A program made the position numbers and the translations under genes. Of a stretch of 6,459 bases of DNA, positions 1 through 5,106 are shown one piece after another. Position 1 is the first letter of the stretch. Every line of letters begins with the position of its first letter. A model generated the notes under the pieces. The model was not told the DNA's origin. It saw only the letters and a program-made list of their open reading frames with translations, and did no database searches. The DNA is from Campylobacteraceae bacterium (GTDB lineage Bacteria > Campylobacterota > Campylobacteria > Campylobacterales > Sulfurovaceae), in the NCBI GenBank assembly GCA_026995985.1, contig JALWNF010000054.1, positions 1-6,459 on the forward strand, in the 5' to 3' direction.

Positions 1-704
1 CTTTTATATGTTTTCTCTTCTTCATCAATAACTTTTTGCATCTTTTGTCGTACCTCTTCATACCAATCTTTCTTCTCTTTTGAGACTTTAAAAGGCTCTA
101 AGTAGGTAATGTGCACAGTAGTAGGGTGAGATGTTTGGTTGTGTTCATTTAGTAGACGTTTACTGTTTGTAATGACTATTGGTTGAATGGTTAGTTCAAG
201 TTTCTCAGCAACAATACGAGCTCCTGCTTTAAAAGAGAGAAGAGATTGCTTGTCAGTTCTAGTCCCTTCTGGAAAAATAGCAATAACTCTATCTTTATGA
301 TTTTGAATAGTCTCTTTTACATCAGCTAAAAGTTTAATTAGTCCACTTTTATTTTGTCTATCAACCTCTATCATTTTTGGAATTTTTAGAAGAAATCCAA
401 ACCAAGGAGTATCAAATAGTTGTTTTTTTGCCACCCATTGAAAGTTAACATTTTGACTTGCTTCAAGGGCAATAATATCTATAATACTTTGATGATTAGC
501 AATAATCATATCTACATTTTTATCCAACTTTCCATGCTCTTTAATTTTTCCACCAATTAGAAATATAATTAGTTTGTTGAAGTAGTGTAGAATTTCAGAT
601 GATTTTCTAGGCATAATCATTAAAAGAGGAACCATTATGCCTCCTGCAACTAAAGAGATGACCCCTGCACCATAGTAAAATCTAATCTTCGCAAAGGTCT
701 TCAT
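1..704 (-). CDS. plsC: 1-acyl-sn-glycerol-3-phosphate acyltransferase, 3' end cut by window edge
   Basis: Acylates lysophosphatidic acid at sn-2 to give phosphatidic acid, the precursor of membrane phospholipids, at the inner membrane. The visible 234 codons show an N-terminal membrane segment (about residues 9-32) followed by the acyltransferase motifs in order: NHQSIID (70-76, the catalytic HX4D with H71 and D76), a motif II region with P100, G103 and the VDR at 114-116, FPEGTR (144-149), and QPIVI (174-178) as motif IV. Family members are about 230-250 residues, so only a short C-terminal tail is missing. The ATG at 704 lies inside the upstream gene in another frame (23-nt overlap), preceded by a weak GGGTGG. 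This implies translational coupling. The motifs make the family assignment firm. The preferred acyl donor (acyl-ACP or acyl-CoA) cannot be read from the sequence. Confidence 0.93.
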   Translation of the reverse strand, partial: MKTFAKIRFYYGAGVISLVAGGIMVPLLMIMPRKSSEILHYFNKLIIFLIGGKIKEHGKLDKNVDMIIANHQSIIDIIALEASQNVNFQWVAKKQLFDTPWFGFLLKIPKMIEVDRQNKSGLIKLLADVKETIQNHKDRVIAIFPEGTRTDKQSLLSFKAGARIVAEKLELTIQPIVITNSKRLLNEHNQTSHPTTVHITYLEPFKVSKEKKDWYEEVRQKMQKVIDEEEKTYK

Positions 705-1716
705 GCTTTATCCACCCTATAGTTCCATTGATATACTCTATCTTTACAAAATCATTTCTCTCTGCAAGTTTAGTTGTTTTATATTTTTTATCAATATGAA
801 TACTCGTTGTACTGTTTGATGTAGGTATAATATAAAGAGGAGCTCCCTCTTTTACACAGACAGTAGCTAAAGGTGTATAAAATGTTAATAGTATGGCTGA
901 TGATATAACAGCCATAACTAAATAGAAGAGATCCTTTTTCCATAAAAAGAGAAGTACAAATATAATAGAAAGGCCAATTAGTATATATTTTTTTAGTGTC
1001 TCAAAACTATCATCTTTTGGATTTAGGTCTGTTTGTGCAGCTACAGAGGCATCTTGCATAATAATAGGAATACTCTTTTGTATGAAACTCTCTTTTATCG
1101 TATCAAAGTATGTAAATGTTAGGGTTTTATCTTTTGCTGGTAAAACTATATAGTAGTTTATCTCCATTTTAGAGCCTTCTCTTTTTGCATTTTCTGTACC
1201 ATCTTTAAGAGCAGAGGGTATGTATATATCTTCTAAATTTGCATCATGAGCTTCAAGTGAGATAGCAATAAGATTTGTATTCTCATCATAGACCGATACT
1301 TGATGGTTTTTTATCTTTAATCCAGAGGCAATGACTCCAGAGAAGTTTTTACTCTTTGGAAGTTTTTTAACAGGTATTTTAATACCTGATAACTTCTCCT
1401 TTTTACCATTGATAGTAACTACTATTTTAGGAATATAGAAAAGTCTTCCTGAAGCTTTAAAGTAGAAAGTGTAGAATACTTTAGAACCATTTTTAATAAT
1501 AACAGGTTCATCTAGTACAGGCTTTTTATCTCCATAAAATTCAAATTGTATATTTTTAGAGTTTTGTATATTGGTTAAAAAACTAATAGGGAAGACCTGT
1601 CTTTCATATACTTTTTTAGGAATATAGCTATAGTTTATCTCTCCAGCTACAAGGTTTAGAGAAGAGAGTATAAAAAATGTAATCAATAGCAAGGTATATG
1701 AGTATATTTTTTTCAT
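682..1716 (-). CDS. Secreted, membrane-anchored protein with C-terminal SH3b-like domain, function unknown
   Basis: No assigned function. The 344-residue product starts with a signal peptide (about 1-25, likely cleaved after VAG). A largely beta-strand periplasmic region of about 200 residues (26-225) follows, and its start (INYSYIPKKVYERQVFPISF) loosely recalls the Ig-like modules of BatD-type proteins. Two adjacent membrane helices (about 244-259 and 262-283) are separated only by a KKD turn. A C-terminal bacterial SH3-like domain (about 287-344) has the characteristic GTIGWIKHEDL ending. By the positive-inside rule both the beta region and the SH3b domain face the periplasm. The only two cysteines, C287 and C342, bracket the SH3b domain. 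The start codon shares one base with the purQ stop (TAATG), and the 3' end overlaps plsC. C. jejuni has a putative periplasmic protein (Cj0515, from memory) at this position. A cell-wall or envelope sensing role is inference from SH3b domains only. Confidence 0.85.
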   Translation of the reverse strand: MKKIYSYTLLLITFFILSSLNLVAGEINYSYIPKKVYERQVFPISFLTNIQNSKNIQFEFYGDKKPVLDEPVIIKNGSKVFYTFYFKASGRLFYIPKIVVTINGKKEKLSGIKIPVKKLPKSKNFSGVIASGLKIKNHQVSVYDENTNLIAISLEAHDANLEDIYIPSALKDGTENAKREGSKMEINYYIVLPAKDKTLTFTYFDTIKESFIQKSIPIIMQDASVAAQTDLNPKDDSFETLKKYILIGLSIIFVLLFLWKKDLFYLVMAVISSAILLTFYTPLATVCVKEGAPLYIIPTSNSTTSIHIDKKYKTTKLAERNDFVKIEYINGTIGWIKHEDLCED

Positions 1717-2390
1717 TAAGCTATAAGCCCTTTTAACATTTTTATACCATCTGTAGAGCCTAAAATAGTCTCTATAGCACGTTCTGGGTGAGGCATTAGA
1801 CCAAACACATTTTTATTTTTATTGCAAACTCCAGCAATAGAGGTAATTGAGCCATTAACAACTACAGGTTCACCCTTTTCATCAGAGTAACGTAATAAAA
1901 TCTGTTCATTTGCCTCTAGCTTTTTAAAGCCCTCTTTATCAATATAGTAATTTCCATCAGCATGAGCTATAGGAATATTTAAAATTTCATCTTTATCACA
2001 TTTTTGCAAAAAAGCATTTGTGTTATTTACTACTTTCATCGTTTGAAATCGAGAGATAAAGTGAAGTCCAATATTTCTTTTTAAAGCCCCTGGTAGTAGT
2101 CCCGCTTCTGTTAAGATTTGAAAACCATTACAGATACCTAAAACCTTTCCACCACCATTAGCAAACTCTTTGACCGCACTCATAATTGGAGAGAATTTTG
2201 CAATAGCTCCTGCACGTAAGTAGTCACCATAAGAGAATCCACCAGGAACAACAACTAAGTCAATATTTGAAGGTAGTTTACTCTCTTTGTGCCAAACGAT
2301 AGTGGTGCTACAACCAAGTTTCTCAAAAGCATACTTTGTATCTAAGTCACAATTAGTACCAGGAAATTGTAAAATTGCAATCCGTTTCAT
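1716..2390 (-). CDS. purQ: Phosphoribosylformylglycinamidine synthase, glutaminase subunit PurQ
   Basis: Class I glutamine amidotransferase subunit of FGAM synthase. It hydrolyses glutamine and passes ammonia to PurL, which converts FGAR to FGAM with ATP in step 4 of de novo purine synthesis, in the cytoplasm. The 224 residues match the usual length of the separate small subunit (about 220-230). Visible motifs are QFPGTNCD (8-15), PGGFSYGDYLRAGAIA (49-64), the nucleophile elbow GICNGFQIL with catalytic C87 (85-93), and the C-terminal MPHPER holding H201 and E203. The ATG shares one base with the purS stop (TAATG), so translation is probably coupled and the two subunits made together. PurL is not in the window. 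The family assignment is secure. Confidence 0.98.
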   Translation of the reverse strand: MKRIAILQFPGTNCDLDTKYAFEKLGCSTTIVWHKESKLPSNIDLVVVPGGFSYGDYLRAGAIAKFSPIMSAVKEFANGGGKVLGICNGFQILTEAGLLPGALKRNIGLHFISRFQTMKVVNNTNAFLQKCDKDEILNIPIAHADGNYYIDKEGFKKLEANEQILLRYSDEKGEPVVVNGSITSIAGVCNKNKNVFGLMPHPERAIETILGSTDGIKMLKGLIA

Positions 2391-2629
2391 TATAGTAACT
2401 CTATAGTATAGTCTTCAATAACAGTATTAGCTAAAATCTCTTGTGCCATCTGCTCAACCTCTTTTTGTGCCTCTTCTTTGTTGTCAGTAGAGAGTTTTAA
2501 AACAATCTGTTTTCCCATTCTAACATCTTCAACACCCTCAAAGTTCATTGCATCGAGTGCATGGTGAATTGCTTTTCCTTGTGGGTCAAGTACACCATCT
2601 TTTAAAAATATGTTTACTATTGCTGTCAT
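2390..2629 (-). CDS. purS: Phosphoribosylformylglycinamidine synthase subunit PurS
   Basis: Small structural subunit that bridges PurL and PurQ in the three-part FGAM synthase found in Gram-positives, archaea and Campylobacterota, and helps ammonia transfer between active sites. I place the start at the ATG at 2629, giving 79 residues (MTAIVNIFLKDGV...), the normal PurS size. An in-frame GTG at 2662 would add 11 residues, but it sits in the loop of an intercistronic hairpin and adds sequence foreign to the family, whereas 2629 has AGGA about 7 nt upstream. Family features are LKDGVLDPQG (9-18), the VRMGK turn (36-40), and the C-terminal ILANTVIEDY (65-74). The purC-purS gap is 47 nt, and the stop overlaps the purQ start by one base. 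Confidence 0.97.
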   Translation of the reverse strand: MTAIVNIFLKDGVLDPQGKAIHHALDAMNFEGVEDVRMGKQIVLKLSTDNKEEAQKEVEQMAQEILANTVIEDYTIELL

Positions 2630-2635
2630 TTTTTT

Positions 2636-2639
2636 TCCT
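2636..2639 (-). promoter_or_regulatory. Ribosome binding site that fixes the purS start
   Basis: AGGA on the minus strand, followed by an uninterrupted A-run into the ATG at 2629. The spacing of about 6-7 nt is optimal and supports the 79-residue PurS over the longer GTG form. Confidence 0.75.
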
Positions 2640-2651
2640 AATTTATTATAT

Positions 2652-2674
2652 AGGGCAGACACAGAGGTCGCCCT
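2652..2674 (-). repeat. Intercistronic hairpin between purC and purS
   Basis: On the transcript strand the arms are AGGGC then GAC, a 6-nt loop CTCTGT, GTC, one bulged base, and GCCCT: 8 base pairs, G+C-rich in an A+T-rich region. It begins 2 nt after the purC stop (2677-2679) and ends 22 nt before the purS ATG. The sequence after the stem is ATATAATAAATT, with no U-tract, so it does not look like an intrinsic terminator. A role in mRNA stability, processing or attenuation between purC and purS is inference. Confidence 0.55.
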
Positions 2675-2676
2675 TA

Positions 2677-3393
2677 CTATTTGTTTCCTAAGATTCTGTT
2701 TAGAACCTCTTCGTATGCAACTTTAAGTCCACCTTGACCTTTTCTAAATCGGTCTTTGTCCATACTCTCACCTGTCTCCTTATCCCAAAATCTAAAGTTA
2801 TCAGGACTAAGCTCATCTATTAAGATAATATTCCCATTAATATCACGACCAAATTCAAGCTTGAAGTCTACAACCGTTAAGCCTTTGTCAGCAAAAAACT
2901 CTTGCATAATGGTATTGATACGACGTGCCATAAAACGAATATAGTCAAGCTCATCACTACTCTTAACTAATTCCAAAATAAGACAGTGTTGGTCATTTAA
3001 TTTAGGGTCTCCTAATTCATCATTTTTGTAGTCAAACTCAACTAGAGTAAAAGGAAGAACTTTCCCATCTTCTATACCTAGATTTCTGCTTAGAGAGCCT
3101 GTTGCAATATTCCTTACAATCACTTCAATTAAGATAACATCACACTTTTTATGTAGCATATTGGTATCATCTATCATCTCAATAAAGTGTGTTGGAATAC
3201 CTTTATTGTTAAGTAGTTTAAAGAGTTCAGTTGAGATTTTATTGTTTAATGCACCTTTCCCCTCTTGAGAAGATTTTTTCTCTCCATTAAAGGCTGTCAA
3301 ATCATCTTTAAACTCTGAAATCAGAAGAGTTTCATCTTCTGTATTCCAGATTTTTTTTGCTTTGCCCTCATATAGTAATGATACTTTTTTCAT
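2677..3393 (-). CDS. purC: Phosphoribosylaminoimidazole-succinocarboxamide synthase (SAICAR synthetase)
   Basis: Joins CAIR with aspartate using ATP to form SAICAR, a late step of de novo IMP synthesis, in the cytoplasm. The 238 residues equal the usual single-domain bacterial length. Visible motifs are [10 protein letters not shown] (7-16, nucleotide-binding N lobe), [11 protein letters not shown] (30-40), the first family signature [12 protein letters not shown] (89-100), the second signature VVDFKLEFG (174-182), and [12 protein letters not shown] (193-204), which contributes ligand and metal contacts in the family. The ATG at 3393 is preceded by AAGGA with a 10-nt spacer, and the ctpA stop lies 18 nt upstream, so the gene is probably transcribed from the ctpA promoter. 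A G+C-rich hairpin follows directly after the TAG stop. No unusual substitutions were seen. Confidence 0.98.
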   Translation of the reverse strand: MKKVSLLYEGKAKKIWNTEDETLLISEFKDDLTAFNGEKKSSQEGKGALNNKISTELFKLLNNKGIPTHFIEMIDDTNMLHKKCDVILIEVIVRNIATGSLSRNLGIEDGKVLPFTLVEFDYKNDELGDPKLNDQHCLILELVKSSDELDYIRFMARRINTIMQEFFADKGLTVVDFKLEFGRDINGNIILIDELSPDNFRFWDKETGESMDKDRFRKGQGGLKVAYEEVLNRILGNK

Positions 3394-3411
3394 TATTTGT
3401 TTGTCCTTAAT

Positions 3412-4728
3412 CTATTTTTCTTGTGTAATCATTAATGCTTTAAGAATATCAATTGCTGACTTTAATTGAGAGTCTTTATATATTTGCTCCTCTGTTATAA
3501 CTGTTTTATCCTCTTTTTTATCTATTTTTTTATTTTTCTTACCATCTACTTTTTGTAACTCATTTTCAAGATGTTTTCGTAAGTCTCTCTCTTTAATTGA
3601 GATTCCTTCATCAACTTTTTTAATCTCACCATAAGAGACCTCAACATCAGGAGTTACTCCAACAGCTTGAATAGTTCGTCCACTAGGTAGATAGTAACGA
3701 GCAATAGTTAAACGTAGTGCTTCATTTTCATTAACAGGCATAACAACCTGTACAGAACCTTTACCAAAGGTCTTCTCTCCTACAATAACAGCTCGTTTAT
3801 GGTCTTGTAGTGCACCTGAGACAATCTCTGATGCAGAGGCTGAACCACCATTTACTAGCACAACTATAGGAGTTTTTGTATCGGTATTTGGAGCAGTTGC
3901 ATTGTAGACTAAGTTTTCAGAAGGGATTTTACCTTTTTGGCTAACTATTGGACCACTCTCTACAAACATATCAACAACACCAATGGCTTGGTTTAGAAGA
4001 CCTCCTGGGTTATTTCTTAAGTCAATAATAATCCCTTTGGTATTTGGGTGTTTTCTAATAGCCTTTTTCATGCTCTGTACCACTTTTTGGTCAAAAGAGG
4101 TAATACGCAAATAGAGAATATCATCTCCAATTGTTTTTGCATATACAGATTGTATCTCTATAATATCTCTAACAATTTTAATTTTTAGTGGGTGAGGTTC
4201 ACCTTTCCTTACGATAGTTAGCATAATCTCTGTATTTGGTTTTCCTCGCATAAGCGATACAGCTTTGTCAATAGTCATACCAATAGTTGCTTGGTCATTG
4301 ATTTTTAAGATAATATCACCAGCTTTAATACCAGCCTTATCAGCAGGAGTCCCCTCTAGTGGTGCAATAACTGTCAATGCTCCATCTCTCATACCAACAG
4401 TAATTCCAAGCCCACCAAACTCTCCATGTGTTTGAACCTGTAACTCTTTTGTCTCTTTAGCGTCCATAAAAGAGGAGTGTGCATCGAGATTGGCAAGTAA
4501 TCCTTTTAGTGCTTTATTAATAATATCTGATGCATTTATATCATCTACATACTGCTCTTCTATAATTTGAACAATTCTAGTAAACTTTAAATAGGCTTCA
4601 AGTTTTGATGTTTGATTGTTCTGTGTTTCATAACTATTGGCTTGAGCAGAGCTTGTTGCAAGAATGACTGAGGCAGTTATGGCTGATATAAAGCCTAATA
4701 ATATTGCTTTTTTATTTTTAATTATCAT
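3412..4728 (-). CDS. ctpA: Secreted carboxyl-terminal processing protease, S41 family with PDZ domain
   Basis: Periplasmic serine protease that trims or degrades proteins from their C-termini. The 438-residue product has a signal peptide (1-30, ending SSAQA), a helical N-terminal region (about 40-100), a PDZ domain (about 105-176, from GGLGITVG) that binds substrate C-termini, and the S41 catalytic core. The Ser-Lys-Gln triad is readable: S298 in GGSASASE, K323 in FGKGSVQ and Q327, at the 25- and 29-residue spacing seen in CtpB. A lysine-rich linker (about 393-408) precedes a short C-terminal helical segment. The ATG at 4728 is the only usable start because a stop lies five codons upstream. 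The nearest AGGA is 15 nt away, which is long and may mean modest translation. It is the first gene of the operon. Substrates are unknown, and CtpA is used in the generic family sense. Confidence 0.95.
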   Translation of the reverse strand: MIIKNKKAILLGFISAITASVILATSSAQANSYETQNNQTSKLEAYLKFTRIVQIIEEQYVDDINASDIINKALKGLLANLDAHSSFMDAKETKELQVQTHGEFGGLGITVGMRDGALTVIAPLEGTPADKAGIKAGDIILKINDQATIGMTIDKAVSLMRGKPNTEIMLTIVRKGEPHPLKIKIVRDIIEIQSVYAKTIGDDILYLRITSFDQKVVQSMKKAIRKHPNTKGIIIDLRNNPGGLLNQAIGVVDMFVESGPIVSQKGKIPSENLVYNATAPNTDTKTPIVVLVNGGSASASEIVSGALQDHKRAVIVGEKTFGKGSVQVVMPVNENEALRLTIARYYLPSGRTIQAVGVTPDVEVSYGEIKKVDEGISIKERDLRKHLENELQKVDGKKNKKIDKKEDKTVITEEQIYKDSQLKSAIDILKALMITQEK

Positions 4729-4780
4729 TATAGTTATTATTTATCCTATCATTTTTCTAATAACCTGAATTTCAAGGAAT

Positions 4781-4810
4781 ATTATAACCACAAAAAGTCT
4801 AAAAAGAGGT
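4781..4810 (-). promoter_or_regulatory. Probable sigma-70 promoter of the ctpA-pur-plsC operon
   Basis: On the minus strand a perfect TATAAT (4786-4781) is preceded by TGGT and a T-rich stretch (CTTTTT blocks at about 4791-4806) with no clear TTGACA. This is typical of the epsilonproteobacterial housekeeping promoter, which has a weak -35 and T-rich periodicity. It would start transcripts near 4774 and give a 5' leader of about 45 nt before ctpA. It is the only strong -10 match upstream of the operon. Confidence 0.5.
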
Positions 4811-4820
4811 AAGATTTTCA

Positions 4821-4867
4821 AAATTAAATTTATAAGACTAGCCATAGCTAATTCAAAAATTTAATTT
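4821..4867. repeat. Nested inverted repeat, A+T-rich outer arms
   Basis: Outer arms AAATTAAATTT (4821-4831) and AAATTTAATTT (4857-4867) are perfectly complementary over 11 bp. Inside them TAGC (4839-4842) and GCTA (4847-4850) form a small inner stem with loop CATA. The outer arms are pure A/T in A/T-rich DNA, so chance formation is a real possibility. It lies upstream of the ctpA promoter. Confidence 0.4.
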
Positions 4868-4900
4868 GGGAAAGATTGACTCTTTATAGACCTTTCCTTT

Positions 4901-4928
4901 TGGTTTTATGAGAAAGCTCATAAAATTA
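4901..4928. repeat. Strong hairpin in the divergent spacer
   Basis: Arms TTTTATGAG (4904-4912) and CTCATAAAA (4917-4925) are perfectly complementary around a 4-nt AAAG loop. Read as plus-strand RNA, two G-U pairs and a U-A pair extend the stem to 12 bp. Neither strand has a T-tract after the stem, so it is not a standard intrinsic terminator. It lies about 180 nt before clpB and about 175 nt before ctpA. Confidence 0.6.
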
Positions 4929-5019
4929 GTGGATATGATATTTCATTGAACTCAAGTTTAGGAGCTATATTTTATCGTAAATTGATAAAAATACAATGAT
5001 ATTCCACAATAAAAGGTAT

Positions 5020-5035
5020 ACTTTGGTACTAAAGT
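5020..5035. promoter_or_regulatory. 16-bp near-palindrome, candidate operator upstream of clpB
   Basis: ACTTTGGTACTAAAGT matches its own reverse complement at 14 of 16 positions, with a GTAC centre. It sits 71 nt before the clpB start, just upstream of the -10-like TATACTAGAAT (5056-5066). It also lies about 10 nt downstream of an alternative promoter-like pair, TTGATA (4982-4987) and CACAAT (5005-5010) with a 17-bp spacer. Either arrangement suits a dimeric regulator. It resembles neither CIRCE nor the HspR repeat. The operator role is inference. Confidence 0.35.
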
Positions 5036-5037
5036 GG

Positions 5038-5066
5038 CATTTCTTTCTACAAAGTTATACTAGAAT
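5038..5066 (+). promoter_or_regulatory. Possible clpB promoter
   Basis: TATACTAGAAT (5056-5066) offers two overlapping -10 hexamers, TATACT and TAGAAT, preceded by a T-rich CATTTCTTTCT (5038-5048) in the -35 region, in line with the relaxed -35 of epsilonproteobacterial sigma-70 promoters. The leader would be about 35-40 nt. TTGATA/CACAAT at 4982-5010 is an alternative or second promoter. I saw no sigma-32 type sequence. Confidence 0.4.
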
Positions 5067-5094
5067 ACCGTTAGAAAATAAAAAATGTATAAAT

Positions 5095-5101
5095 AAGGAA
5101 G
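5095..5101 (+). promoter_or_regulatory. clpB ribosome binding site
   Basis: AAGGAAG ending 5 nt before the ATG at 5107, the clearest Shine-Dalgarno in the window. It supports that start and suggests efficient translation. Confidence 0.8.
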
Positions 5102-5106
5102 ATAAT

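Larger units (their letters stand above)
4729..5106. other. Divergent intergenic spacer between ctpA and clpB
   Basis: 378 nt without a convincing gene. It holds a promoter on each strand, the clpB ribosome binding site, and four inverted repeats: 4821-4867, 4901-4928, 4970-4990 (TTTTATC, 7-nt loop, GATAAAA) and 5020-5035. Because both flanking genes point away, a terminator is not expected, and none of the hairpins is followed by a U-tract on either strand. Possible uses are regulator binding, structured leaders or a small RNA, none shown by the sequence. I saw no CIRCE element and no complete HspR inverted repeat. A weak 34-codon minus-strand reading frame (4741-4845) is described under findings. 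Confidence 0.7.

Noticed and set aside
2630..2662. 11-residue N-terminal extension of purS from a GTG at 2662
   Set aside because: It lies in the intercistronic hairpin loop, has no good ribosome binding site, and adds residues not typical of PurS. The ATG at 2629 has an ideal AGGA.
2756..2944. 62-codon plus-strand reading frame
   Set aside because: Wholly antisense inside purC, with no recognisable domain or ribosome binding site. Shadow of the purC coding sequence.
3505..3545. Runs of T (A in the gene) in the ctpA 3' region as a phase-variation tract
   Set aside because: The runs are seven bases or fewer, interrupted, and encode a lysine-rich linker. This is ordinary for an A/T-rich genome.
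4757..4776. TGAAATTCA inverted repeat near the ctpA transcription start as a Fur- or PerR-like box
   Set aside because: Only a 4-bp perfect repeat around one base with a bulged extension. Too short and A/T-rich to separate from chance.
4901..4928. Hairpin as a Rho-independent terminator
   Set aside because: No T-tract follows the stem on either strand, and the A and T runs are on the wrong sides. The flanking genes also diverge.
4908..4949. 13-codon plus-strand reading frame starting in the hairpin
   Set aside because: No Shine-Dalgarno, the start is buried in the stem, and it is too short to support.
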